A DNA stretch of 7,850 nt from an uncultured Mailhella sp. (GCA_910579055.1 CAJTSU010000166.1:1-7850), one strand, 5' to 3'; counted from the first letter of the stretch, positions 1 to 7,257 are shown. The notes: generated from the sequence alone by a model not told the origin. Numbers and translations: made by a program.

Positions 1-27
1 CAGAGCAAGCTCCGGCTTCAGGCGTGA

Positions 28-90
28 AACCTGCGCGCCAGAACATAGGATCCTGACTGGAAGATACTTTCAATCGCAAAACGCTCTAAA
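28..90 (+). repeat. Left copy of a dispersed 63-bp repeat (inverted relative to the right end)
   Basis: This stretch, starting AACCTGCGCGCCAGAACATA, matches the reverse complement of 7788-7850 at 59 of 63 positions; the mismatches are at 56, 76, 83 and 89. A third, more diverged copy lies at 7512-7559 in the same orientation as this one. All three copies lie outside recognisable genes. The right copy runs into the window edge, so the true unit may be longer. It could be a dispersed intergenic element, a terminal repeat of a non-autonomous mobile element, or a remnant of an insertion. No transposase is present to decide between these. Confidence 0.85.
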
Positions 91-215
91 AGATAAACCG
101 GCGGCGATACGCCGATCGAGTCGTATTCCGCTGCACCGCTTTCCCGTCTGAACAGCACGGAGCCTCTTCGCGTATCGGATTGCTGCCGGGAAGATGCCGC
201 TGAGGGAAAAGGGGA

Positions 216-242
216 TTGACAAAACGGCCGAGCCGATGAAAT
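216..242 (+). promoter_or_regulatory. Possible sigma-70-type promoter for the transport operon
   Basis: A perfect -35 hexamer TTGACA lies at 216-221. The best nearby -10 candidate is TGAAAT at 237-242 (4 of 6 matches to TATAAT), with a short 15-bp spacer. The site is about 125 bp upstream of the binding-protein start and is the only convincing -35 seen in the leader. The weak -10 and short spacing suggest that it is either activator-dependent or a chance match. Confidence 0.25.
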
Positions 243-291
243 CCTTTTTGCCACTTCTCCCCTTCAGGGTGAGGGAGCGGCGTGGCTCTTC

Positions 292-329
292 TCCGTCAGC
301 TGCGCAGTCAATCGACGGATGAAGCTGAC
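292..329 (+). promoter_or_regulatory. Two mutually exclusive small stems in the leader of the binding-protein gene
   Basis: TCCGTC at 292-297 can pair with GACGGA at 314-319. GTCAGCT at 295-301 can instead pair with AGCTGAC at 323-329. The two stems share bases 295-297 and cannot form together. They end about 26 bases before the ribosome binding site at 355-360. The arrangement could be a switch or attenuator, but the stems are short and no known riboswitch consensus was recognised, so chance pairing is quite possible. Nothing else was recognised in 91-366 apart from the promoter candidate and the ribosome binding site. Confidence 0.2.
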
Positions 330-366
330 TGTGGATTGAAACAATTTTTCTCGCGAGGAGCTCTTC

Positions 367-1452
367 ATGTTTCAGACTGTCAAAACCTGGGCCGCTCTGG
401 CCGCTATGTTCGGCCTGGCACTGATGCCGCTGTGCGGCAAGGCCACGGCGGAGGAAGGCAAAACGCTCAAGGTCGGTTTCGTCTATGTTTCCCCGGTGGG
501 AGACGAAGGCTGGTCCTATGCCCACGATCAGGGGCGCAAAGCCATAGCTGCCATGCCGGGAGTGGAAACCACCTTTATGGAATCCGTGCCTGAAGGCCCG
601 GATTCTGAACGCGCCTTTCTGAATATGGCCCGCAAAGGTTACGACGTCATTGTGGGCACAAGCTTCGGCTACATGGACGCCATGGAAAAAGTGGCCAGGC
701 AGTTCCCCAAGGCTACCTTCATGCATTGCTCGGGCTACAAGTCGCACGAAAACATGACCGCGTACTTCGGCCGCATGTACCAGGCCCGCTATCTCACCGG
801 CATGGTGGCAGGTGCCATGACCAAGAAAAATGAAATCGGCTATGTGGCCGCCTTCCCCATCCCTGAAGTAGTGCGCGGCATCAACGCCTTCACCCTTGGC
901 GTGCGCGCCGTCAACCCCGACGCCAAGGTACGCGTGGTGTGGACCCGCACCTGGTACAGCCCGGACGATGAAAAGAAGGCTGCCGAAAGCCTGCTGGATG
1001 TGGGCGTGGACGTCATTGCCCAGCATCAGGACTCTGCCGGCCCTCAGGAAGCAGCGGAAGCCCGCGGCGTCTATTCGGTAGGTTATAATACCGACATGTC
1101 CGCTGTGGCCCCCAAGGCTCATCTTACTTCCGCCATCTGGCACTGGGAAAATTTTTACAAGGAATTCATCACCAGGCTACAGGCAGGCGAGTGGAAGAAC
1201 GGCAATTTCTGGTACGGCATTGACAGCGGTCTGGTGGGCATTGCCCCCTACGGGGCCATGGTGCCGCAGGATGTGCGCGACAAGGTTGACGCAGCGAAAC
1301 AGAACATCGTCGACGGCAAGCTGGTGGTGTTTGCCGGACCGGTCAAAGATCAGGAAGGTACGGTACGGATTGGCGAGGGCCGGATACCCGAAGATTCCGC
1401 CCTGCTCTCCATGGACTGGTTTGTCGAAGGCGTAATCGGAACCACGAAGTAA
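367..1452 (+). CDS. BMP-family ABC transporter substrate-binding protein (probably purine/nucleoside)
   Basis: This 361-aa periplasmic protein captures the substrate and delivers it to the permeases encoded downstream. The start is supported by GAGGAG at 355-360, six bases before the ATG. Residues 1-28 form a signal peptide: a lysine at 6, a hydrophobic core from about 8 to 22, and an ATA|EE signal peptidase I site after residue 28. Cys23 does not sit in a good lipobox, so a soluble form is more likely than a lipoprotein. The mature part begins with the family block around VGFVYVSPVGDEGW (36-49). It continues with VGTSFGYMD (96-104), VGYNTDMS (about 238-245), and a C-terminal stretch ending in the LVVFAGP and MDWFVEGV blocks typical of BMP (PF02608) purine-binding members. 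Length is normal for the family. Purine or nucleoside as ligand is inferred from relatives, not read from the pocket. Tandem hairpins directly after the stop may stabilise this transcript. Confidence 0.93.
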   Translation: MFQTVKTWAALAAMFGLALMPLCGKATAEEGKTLKVGFVYVSPVGDEGWSYAHDQGRKAIAAMPGVETTFMESVPEGPDSERAFLNMARKGYDVIVGTSFGYMDAMEKVARQFPKATFMHCSGYKSHENMTAYFGRMYQARYLTGMVAGAMTKKNEIGYVAAFPIPEVVRGINAFTLGVRAVNPDAKVRVVWTRTWYSPDDEKKAAESLLDVGVDVIAQHQDSAGPQEAAEARGVYSVGYNTDMSAVAPKAHLTSAIWHWENFYKEFITRLQAGEWKNGNFWYGIDSGLVGIAPYGAMVPQDVRDKVDAAKQNIVDGKLVVFAGPVKDQEGTVRIGEGRIPEDSALLSMDWFVEGVIGTTK

Positions 1453-1453
1453 A

Positions 1454-1499
1454 TTGAATACAAAGTATTCAAGGGGCTGCTGACGTTGTCAGCAGCCCC
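1454..1499 (+). terminator. Tandem hairpins behind the binding-protein gene (mRNA stabiliser or partial terminator)
   Basis: Two perfect hairpins stand back to back starting two bases after the stop codon. The first is TTGAATAC (1454-1461), loop AAA, GTATTCAA (1465-1472). The second is GGGGCTGCTGAC (1473-1484), loop GTT, GTCAGCAGCCCC (1488-1499). The second, a 12-bp stem with a 3-base loop, is very stable but is followed by GAAAATC instead of a T tract. A complete Rho-independent terminator is therefore unlikely. In ABC importer operons, a stable structure after the binding-protein gene commonly protects its mRNA and lowers expression of the membrane genes. That role is inferred here. Confidence 0.7.
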
Positions 1500-1763
1500 G
1501 AAAATCAGGAACAGGCCGCAGTTTTGCCGCACCGTCAGCAGACCGACGGCTGCCCCGAAGGGGTGGTGCTGCTGCGCGGCTCAAGGAAACAAACCGCAAC
1601 ACAGCGACTGATTTTTGTTCCTTTCCGCGCGGCTTTCCCATACGGGGGGGGCAGCGCCCCCTCCGCAAAGCGGGGGTTGTCATCAATCTGATTGTCCTTC
1701 CCCGTTCCGCACCGAGCAGGACGGAAATGTTTCCGGCGCATGACGCCGTAGAATGGAGCAGAC
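1500..1763. other. Gene-free palindromic spacer between binding-protein and permease genes
   Basis: No convincing gene was found in this stretch on either strand. It contains several inverted repeats. One is a long imperfect stem in which GCGCGG (1574-1579) pairs with CCGCGC (1625-1630) and AAGGAA plus CAAA (1583-1593, one bulged A) pairs with TTTTGTTCCTT inside it. Another is GGGGGC (1647-1652) with GCCCCC (1656-1661). A third is CCTCCGC (1660-1666) with GCGGGGG (1670-1676). The last two share bases. A run of eight G lies at 1644-1651. The density of palindromes resembles inserted intergenic repeat elements of GC-rich genomes. It may contain a secondary promoter for the permeases, but no clear -35/-10 pair was seen. 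Confidence 0.6.
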
Positions 1764-2852
1764 ATGACAGGTTTTCGGGTTGTCGGGCGAGACGCGCCTT
1801 TGCCGTTGGGCTGGAAGTCAATTGCCATCCTGCTCACGACGCTGGCCTTTGCCTTTTTCGTCTGTTCCATGCTCCTGCTTGTCCAGAACAAGTCCCCCTG
1901 GACGGCCTTCATGCTCCTGCTTGAGGGGGGATTCGGCGGGCCTTATCCGCTTGAAGACACACTGCTCAAGACCATTCCGCTCTTTCTTTGCTCCATCGGT
2001 GTATCCATCGCGTTCCGCATGAAAATATGGAACATCGGAGCCGAAGGGCAGTTCGCCCTGGGCGGTGTGGGCGCAACGGCCGCAGTCCTGCTTCTGCCGC
2101 CGGGCTCCCCGGTATGGCTCATGTTGCCCGCCATGATGCTCGGTGCCGCCCTTGCGGGCGGCCTGTGGGGTTTTCTCCCCGGCATGCTCAAACTGCGTTT
2201 CGGACTCAATGAAATTATTTCCACGCTCATGCTCAATTATATCGGCATCGAGCTGATGCGTTATCTGGTTTACGGGCCATGGAAAGATCCTTCCGGCATG
2301 GGCTTTCCCATGACCGCCATGTTTCCCCCTGCCGCAACATTTCCCTGCCTGTTCGGCCGCACCCATGCCGGGATCCTTCTGTGCATCGTTGTGGCGCTGA
2401 CGCTTGTGCTCTTTCTCGGACGCACCCGGCTGGGCTTTGAACTGCGCGCCGCAGGAGAAAATCCGCGAAACGCGCGCTACGCGCGCATCCGCTACGGGTT
2501 CCTACTCGTGTTTGTGCTGACGCTCTCCGGCGCATTGGCCGGGTTGGCCGGATGTGTTGAAGTATCCGCCACGTTCAACCGGCTTCAGCCCAATTTGTGC
2601 ACGGGCTACGGCTATACCGCCATTGTGGTGGCCTGGCTCTCCCGGTTGCGCATTTCTTCCATTGCCTTTTTTTCCTTCTTTCTTGCCGGCCTGAAAGTAG
2701 GCGTGGAAAATCTCCAGATGGAACTTCAGGTACCCGCCGCATTCGGCGGTATTCTGGAAGGTTTTATCCTGCTCTGTGTGCTGGCCGGGCAATTCTTCCA
2801 TCATTACCGGCTGGTGCGGATAAGCGCGCAACAAGAGGAGGAAACGGCATGA
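1764..2852 (+). CDS. BMP-type ABC transporter permease, first subunit (NupP-like, BPD_transp_2)
   Basis: This 362-aa integral inner-membrane protein is one half of the translocation channel for the substrate carried by the upstream binding protein. The start is supported by GGAG at 1755-1758, five bases before the ATG. The chain is strongly hydrophobic with about eight to ten membrane segments, the first near residues 19-40. It carries the family hallmarks NIGAEGQFALGG (about 90-101) and GLNEIISTLMLNYIG (about 147-161), the latter probably contacting the ATPase. Further on come AAGENPRNARYA and LSGALAGLAG, followed by GYGYTAIVVAWL. Length is usual for the larger permease of Bacillus NupOPQ-type systems (PF02653). 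Its stop overlaps the next start as ATGA, so the two permeases are translationally coupled. The assignment to the family is firm; the exact substrate is not shown by the sequence. Confidence 0.93.
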   Translation: MTGFRVVGRDAPLPLGWKSIAILLTTLAFAFFVCSMLLLVQNKSPWTAFMLLLEGGFGGPYPLEDTLLKTIPLFLCSIGVSIAFRMKIWNIGAEGQFALGGVGATAAVLLLPPGSPVWLMLPAMMLGAALAGGLWGFLPGMLKLRFGLNEIISTLMLNYIGIELMRYLVYGPWKDPSGMGFPMTAMFPPAATFPCLFGRTHAGILLCIVVALTLVLFLGRTRLGFELRAAGENPRNARYARIRYGFLLVFVLTLSGALAGLAGCVEVSATFNRLQPNLCTGYGYTAIVVAWLSRLRISSIAFFSFFLAGLKVGVENLQMELQVPAAFGGILEGFILLCVLAGQFFHHYRLVRISAQQEEETA

Positions 2853-3769
2853 GCGTGGATCTGTTCATTTCTCTGCTGGCGGCCACTATTCTTGCTGGTA
2901 CGCCGCTTTTATACGCCACACTGGGAGAAATGCTCACGGAACGTTCGGGCGTGCTCAATCTCGGCGTGGAAGGCATGATGATTCTGGGTGCATTTTTTGC
3001 CTTTTTTGTGGAACTCAAAACGGGCAATCACTGGCTGGCGGTGCTGGCCGCCGGGCTGGGCGCGGCCTGCACAGGCATGCTGCACGGCATAGTGTGCCTG
3101 GTCTTTCAGGGCAATCAGACCGTGTCCGGGCTGGCGCTGACCATCTTCGGCGTGGGGCTTTCAGATTATCTGGGCACGCCCTTTGTAGGCACACTGACCG
3201 AAGGCTTCCAGCCCTTCGCCTTCCCTCTGCTGGGGCAGCTCCCCTTTTTCGGCCCGGTATTTTTTCAGCACAACGCGCTGGTCTATCTCTCTTATTTGCT
3301 GCCCCCACTTCTCTGGCTCTTCCTCAAACGCACGGCCACAGGTCTGGCCCTCTGCGCTACAGGAGAATACCCTGATGCCGTTTCGGCAGCGGGCGTCAGC
3401 CCGATCCGCATGCGCTGGATCGGCATCTTTGGCGGAGCCTTTATCGTAGGTGTGGGCGGAGCCTATCTTTCCCTGTGCGCCACGCATATGTGGACGCACA
3501 ACCTGACGGCCGGCAAGGGCTGGATCGCCGTAGCCCTGGTCATTTTCGCCTTCTGGCGGCCCGGACGCGCCGTACTGGGCGCATGGCTCTTCGGCGGGAT
3601 CATGGCTCTGCAACTGCGCCTTCAGGCATTGGGTACAAATATTCCCTCTTCGCTGATGATGATGCTGCCGTACGGGCTGACCATCTTCGCGCTGTTGTGG
3701 GCTTCGGCCAGAGGCAAGGGGCGTGGCGCTCCGGCCGCTCTCGGCGAAAATATCGCGCCCGGCGCGTAA
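2849..3769 (+). CDS. BMP-type ABC transporter permease, second subunit (NupQ-like, BPD_transp_2)
   Basis: This 306-aa inner-membrane protein pairs with the preceding permease to form the channel. I chose the ATG at 2849, which overlaps the previous stop by four bases and is preceded by GAGGAGGAA (2835-2843). The in-frame ATG at 2597 would lie deep inside the first permease and give a non-membrane extension. Family signatures are GEMLTERSGVLNLGVEGMM (26-44), an ATPase-contact region near QTVSGLALTIFG, a central ATGEYPDAVSAAGV block corresponding to the AxGxNPxAAxxAGI motif of relatives, and AGKGWIAVALVIFAFWRP near the C-terminus. Length and hydrophobicity are normal for the smaller permease of BMP importers. 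It is followed after 13 bases by an MFS gene, where most such operons have the ATPase gene before the permeases or no unrelated gene in between. Confidence 0.93.
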   Translation: MSVDLFISLLAATILAGTPLLYATLGEMLTERSGVLNLGVEGMMILGAFFAFFVELKTGNHWLAVLAAGLGAACTGMLHGIVCLVFQGNQTVSGLALTIFGVGLSDYLGTPFVGTLTEGFQPFAFPLLGQLPFFGPVFFQHNALVYLSYLLPPLLWLFLKRTATGLALCATGEYPDAVSAAGVSPIRMRWIGIFGGAFIVGVGGAYLSLCATHMWTHNLTAGKGWIAVALVIFAFWRPGRAVLGAWLFGGIMALQLRLQALGTNIPSSLMMMLPYGLTIFALLWASARGKGRGAPAALGENIAPGA

Positions 3770-3782
3770 GAGGGCGGAAAGC

Positions 3783-5210
3783 ATGGCCCTGAGCGCGAAA
3801 GAGATGCTGACCGGACTGCCGATGATCACGGCGGCCTCATTCTTCATGCAGATGCTGGATTCCACCATCCTGAACACCGCCCTGCCCACCATTGCGCAAG
3901 ACATGCATCGTTCGCCTTTTTCCATGCAGCTGGCGGTTATCGGGTACACCCTTACCGTGGCTCTGCTCATCCCCCTCAGCGGCTGGCTGGCGGATCGTTT
4001 CGGCACACGGCGCACCTTTCTCTCTGCTGTGGCCATCTTCGTCCTCGGCTCACTGTTATGCGCTCTGTCCACTTCCCTGCCCCAACTTGTAGCCTCCCGC
4101 GTGATACAGGGCATCGGCGGCGCGATGATGGTTCCGATTTCACGGCTGACCCTGATGCGCGCCTACAAACGCGAAGATTTCGTCCATGTATTCAACTTCA
4201 TCACTATTCCCGGCCTGATCGGCCCGATCATGGGGCCGATTCTGGGCGGCTGGATAGTGACCTGCGCGTCCTGGCACTGGATATTTCTGATAAACGTGCC
4301 TCTGGGAATTCTCGGCGTGCTTTACGGTTTCAAGGTCTTTCCTGATTTCCGCCTGGCGCGGGGGCCGTTTGACGTCAAGGGCTTTCTGCTCATCGGCATC
4401 GGCGTACTGGCCATGACCGCCGGACTGGAATTGACCGGAGGCAAAGCGAAGGCGTCAGCCCCCTGGGCCGCAGCGGCTCTGGCGGCGGCGTCCTTCCTCT
4501 GCATAAGCACCTATGTGCGCCATGCCCGTCAAAGCACTTCACCGCTCATTAACCTGAACGTATTCAAAACCCGTACCTTCTCCGTGGGTATCGCAGGCAA
4601 TGTGGTGGCCCGACTCGGCATCGGCAGCATTCCCTTCCTCGTTCCTCTTTTTCTCCAGACAGGGCTGGGGTACCCGGCGGATATCGCCGGCCTGCTGATG
4701 CTGACTCCCGCCATGGCCTCCATCATAACCAAAACAGTCGTGCTGCGTGTACTCGGACGCTTCGGTTACAGGAGGACGCTGCTCTTTCTCACGCTCTCCA
4801 TCGGAGGCGTGTTCATGCTGACGGCCCTGCAACAGCCGGAAACATCAATGTTGCCGATCATCGCTCAGCTTTTCATACAGGGCCTGCTGATGTCCGGGCA
4901 GTTCACCGCCATGAATACCATCACGTTGGGAGCGCTCCCTGCGGAAATGGCCAGCGACGGCAACAGTCTGCTTTCAGTCTCGCAAAACCTCAGTCTCAGC
5001 TTCGGGATTGCGATAAGCACTGCGCTGCTGCGCCTCTTTTCCGGAATGAGTTCCCCCCTTCAGGCTCTGCACGCGACGTTCATCGCGGTAGGGGTAATGA
5101 CAGCGGCCGCCGCCCTTGTATTCATGCTGCTGCGGCCTGATGACGGCGCGCACCTGCTTGGTTCATCCCGGGCGGGAAAGCCCCGGACGGACAAAAAGGA
5201 AAACGAGTGA
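3783..5210 (+). CDS. mdtD: MdtD-like DHA2-family MFS exporter (14-TM type)
   Basis: This 475-aa multipass transporter should use the proton gradient to expel small molecules across the inner membrane. I prefer the ATG at 3783, preceded by GGCGGAAA, over the in-frame ATG at 3723, which would overlap the permease by 47 bases. Visible DHA2/MFS motifs are LDSTILNTALP (25-35), motif A GWLADRFGTRR (67-77), RVIQGIGGAMMVP (106-118), motif C PGLIGPIMGPILGGW (143-157), and SWHWIFLINVPLG (163-175). The string of N-terminal motifs and the length closely match my memory of Escherichia coli MdtD (471 aa). The gene sits between permease and ATPase genes of an importer, and its stop overlaps the ATPase start, so it is made with them. 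The exported compound is unknown. It may relieve overflow of the imported substrate or its breakdown products. Confidence 0.9.
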   Translation: MALSAKEMLTGLPMITAASFFMQMLDSTILNTALPTIAQDMHRSPFSMQLAVIGYTLTVALLIPLSGWLADRFGTRRTFLSAVAIFVLGSLLCALSTSLPQLVASRVIQGIGGAMMVPISRLTLMRAYKREDFVHVFNFITIPGLIGPIMGPILGGWIVTCASWHWIFLINVPLGILGVLYGFKVFPDFRLARGPFDVKGFLLIGIGVLAMTAGLELTGGKAKASAPWAAAALAAASFLCISTYVRHARQSTSPLINLNVFKTRTFSVGIAGNVVARLGIGSIPFLVPLFLQTGLGYPADIAGLLMLTPAMASIITKTVVLRVLGRFGYRRTLLFLTLSIGGVFMLTALQQPETSMLPIIAQLFIQGLLMSGQFTAMNTITLGALPAEMASDGNSLLSVSQNLSLSFGIAISTALLRLFSGMSSPLQALHATFIAVGVMTAAAALVFMLLRPDDGAHLLGSSRAGKPRTDKKENE

Positions 5211-6769
5211 TGGAACAAAACCATGTGGCATGCAACGGGGGGGATCGGGACGAGATCCGGCCTGTTGTCCGGCTCGAAGGCATCAGCAAGAGTTTCGGCC
5301 CGGTAAAAGCCAATAACAACATTACCCTGAACATCCGTCCCACGCGGATCAAGGCGCTGCTCGGCGAAAACGGCGCGGGCAAATCCACGCTTATGTCCAT
5401 TCTGGCCGGGAAATCCCGTCCGGACTCGGGCCGCATCTGTGTGGACGGCCTTCCTGTGCAGTTTCGTTCGCCCAAAGACGCCCTTTCCGCAGGCATCGGC
5501 ATGGTCTACCAGCATTTCATGCTGGTGGAGGCTATGAGCGTAGCCCAGAATATCCTGCTGGGGCAGGAATCCGGCATTATCAATCCGCGCGGCATGGGGC
5601 GGCGCGTGAGGGAACTCGCCGCACGCTACGGCCTGGACGTGAACCCGGATGCGATTATCCGCGATCTTTCCATGGGAGAACGACAGAGAGTAGAAATCCT
5701 CAAACTGTTGTATCGTGACTGCCGTGTACTTATTTTTGACGAGCCCACGGCGGTGCTCACACCGCCGGAGATCGCGCAACTTTTTGATGCGCTGCGACGC
5801 ATGGCTGTGGACGGCAGGGCAATCGTATTTATCAGCCACAAGATGAAAGAAGTCCTGGATCTGGCAAATGAGGTGGAAATCCTGCGACGCGGGGAAATTG
5901 TGGACAGTTTCCTGCGCGAGGATGTGCCGGATGAACGGGAACTGGCCGCACGCATGATCGGGCGCAGTCCGGAGCCGGTCATTGAGCTTGTTCCTGTGGA
6001 AAAAGGCGAGGAACTGCTGCGCCTGGAAAACGCCCGCTGTGAAAAGGTTGACGGCGTGAGCTTTTCCCTGCGCCGGGGCGAGGTACTGGCCGTGGCGGGC
6101 GTGGCGGGAAACGGTCAGAAAGAGCTGGTGGAAATGCTCACCGGCCGGAGAGAACCGGCCGGGGGCGTACTGAACATCCTTGGCCGGGACTGGAAGGGCT
6201 TTTTTCATACTCCCGTGCGTCAGAAAGACGGTCTGGTTTACATTCCCGAGGATCGCAAGGGACTGGCCACCTGTCCCACGCTCAACCTGATCGACAACTT
6301 TGTGCTTACCAACCGGCTGAGCTTCCTGAACGGCCCGTTCATGGACTGGAAACGCGGTGAAGCCGCAACGCGCGAGGCCATCAAAGAATTCAACGTACAC
6401 CCGCCCGACCCCATGGTTCCCGCCGGTTCCCTGTCGGGCGGCAACCTCCAGAAACTGGTCATCGCCCGCGAATTTTACCGCAAACCCAAACTGATTGTGG
6501 CGGAAAATCCCACTCAAGGGCTGGATATCAGCGCCATGGAAGAAGTATGGCGACGTATCCTGGCGGTACGCGAACACGCGGGCATTCTGCTGGTCACGAG
6601 CGACCTGACCGAAGCCATGACCTTGGCAGACACCTTCGCCGTCATGTACGGCGGGCGCTTCATCGACGTGTTCCCACGTACCGATACGGCAAAAGTGGAA
6701 GCCATCGGCCTCATGCTGGCGGGAATAAAACCGGGAGAGAAACTTGATAACAAAGAGGCCGAAGCATGA
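5210..6769 (+). CDS. BMP-type ABC transporter ATPase with two nucleotide-binding domains (NupO-like)
   Basis: This 519-aa cytoplasmic protein hydrolyses ATP to drive import through the two permeases. It contains two fused ABC domains. The N-terminal domain is intact: Walker A GENGAGKST (52-60), signature LSMGE (153-157), Walker B VLIFDEPT (173-180, catalytic E178) and H-loop H210. The C-terminal domain has a degenerate Walker A GVAGNGQK (297-304), a good signature LSGGN (408-412), a Walker B region LIVAENPTQGLD (428-439) without the DE pair, and SD (464-465) where the H-loop histidine is expected. This asymmetry is normal for NupO-type ATPases. A GTG at 5207 is an alternative start; the ATG at 5210 shares one base with the MFS stop, and AGGA at 5197-5200 serves either. 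Its stop overlaps the next start as ATGA. Confidence 0.93.
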   Translation: MEQNHVACNGGDRDEIRPVVRLEGISKSFGPVKANNNITLNIRPTRIKALLGENGAGKSTLMSILAGKSRPDSGRICVDGLPVQFRSPKDALSAGIGMVYQHFMLVEAMSVAQNILLGQESGIINPRGMGRRVRELAARYGLDVNPDAIIRDLSMGERQRVEILKLLYRDCRVLIFDEPTAVLTPPEIAQLFDALRRMAVDGRAIVFISHKMKEVLDLANEVEILRRGEIVDSFLREDVPDERELAARMIGRSPEPVIELVPVEKGEELLRLENARCEKVDGVSFSLRRGEVLAVAGVAGNGQKELVEMLTGRREPAGGVLNILGRDWKGFFHTPVRQKDGLVYIPEDRKGLATCPTLNLIDNFVLTNRLSFLNGPFMDWKRGEAATREAIKEFNVHPPDPMVPAGSLSGGNLQKLVIAREFYRKPKLIVAENPTQGLDISAMEEVWRRILAVREHAGILLVTSDLTEAMTLADTFAVMYGGRFIDVFPRTDTAKVEAIGLMLAGIKPGEKLDNKEAEA

Positions 6770-7257
6770 AAAAGCAGTTGACTGTGGCCCGCGCTGTGGA
6801 AGCGGCGGGCATTCTGTTTGAACTCAACTCCGGACGGCAGGGCGTGCTGGCCATGGCGGAACGGGCAGAACTGCCCCATGCTTCTCCGGATGAAGAAAAG
6901 AAGCTGCTCCGGGAGTGGTATGCCTTTGTCCATGCCGCTGTGCTCTATGGCCTCATGGTTCAGGCTCCCAACATCGTCGTGGTGGAATACCTGCGGGCCA
7001 CGCAGGACATTCTGGCCCGACTGGGGTTCACGCCTGCCGAGGCGACGACCTTTGTGGATGACGCCTTCCGCGCCTATGTGGACCCTCTGATCCGCACGCG
7101 CACGGAAGAATGCCCCGGCGTGTTTTTCCGCCGCCTGTCCGGCAAGGAAGTGAGCGAAGTTCCACCCCGGCAACTGGCCGTGATCTCCGGGGTCATGGCC
7201 ATGATTCTGGCCGCCGTGCTGGACAAGCTGGAGCAATATGAATTTATGACGCAGTGA
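6766..7257 (+). CDS. Uncharacterised 163-aa protein, last gene of the transport operon
   Basis: I do not recognise this family. The start overlaps the ATPase stop as ATGA, so it is translationally coupled to it and very probably a real gene. The protein has no signal peptide and looks mostly alpha-helical and soluble. It has two hydrophobic stretches, one near residues 56-78 (HAAVLYGLMVQAPNIVVVEYL region) and one near 139-154 (LAVISGVMAMILAAVL), the latter possibly a membrane-associated helix near the C-terminus. The middle has a charged, arginine-rich part with one cysteine (TRTEECPGVFFRR). No nucleotide-binding loop, metal-binding cluster or DNA-binding motif was seen. Position suggests an accessory or regulator of the importer or of the MFS protein, but that is inference. 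Its stop overlaps the start of a VIT1/CCC1 pseudogene remnant, so its 3' end may have been altered by the rearrangement there. Confidence 0.8.
   Translation: MKKQLTVARAVEAAGILFELNSGRQGVLAMAERAELPHASPDEEKKLLREWYAFVHAAVLYGLMVQAPNIVVVEYLRATQDILARLGFTPAEATTFVDDAFRAYVDPLIRTRTEECPGVFFRRLSGKEVSEVPPRQLAVISGVMAMILAAVLDKLEQYEFMTQ

Noticed and set aside
18..254. 78-codon minus-strand frame through the left repeat
   Set aside because: It has no ribosome binding site that stands out and overlaps a dispersed repeat and the probable operon promoter. Only the repeat part is shared with other copies.
91..366. Riboswitch (TPP, cobalamin or purine type) upstream of the operon
   Set aside because: I looked for the conserved core words of these classes and did not find a convincing set.
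70..1143. Long minus-strand reading frame of 357 codons opposite the binding-protein gene
   Set aside because: It is antisense to a clearly recognised gene, rich in His and Gly as expected for a mirrored GC-rich frame, and shows no family motif.
1473..1499. Classical Rho-independent terminator that would separate the binding-protein gene from the rest
   Set aside because: The stem is excellent but GAAAATC follows instead of a T tract, so complete termination is not supported.
1489..1912. Minus-strand reading frames across the operon spacer
   Set aside because: They consist largely of translated palindromes and overlap the start of the permease gene; no family similarity is visible.
2597..2848. 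N-terminal extension of the second permease from an upstream ATG
   Set aside because: It would overlap the first permease by over 250 bases and adds an arginine-rich non-family sequence. The ATG at 2849 has a strong GAGGAGG site and ATGA coupling.
3161..4114. Minus-strand reading frame of 317 codons
   Set aside because: It lies across the end of one well-supported permease gene and the start of the MFS gene on the + strand and has no recognisable content.
5060..6577. Minus-strand reading frame of 505 codons opposite the ATPase gene
   Set aside because: The + strand holds all ABC ATPase motifs in order. The antisense product has no recognisable domain and spans the MFS-ATPase junction.
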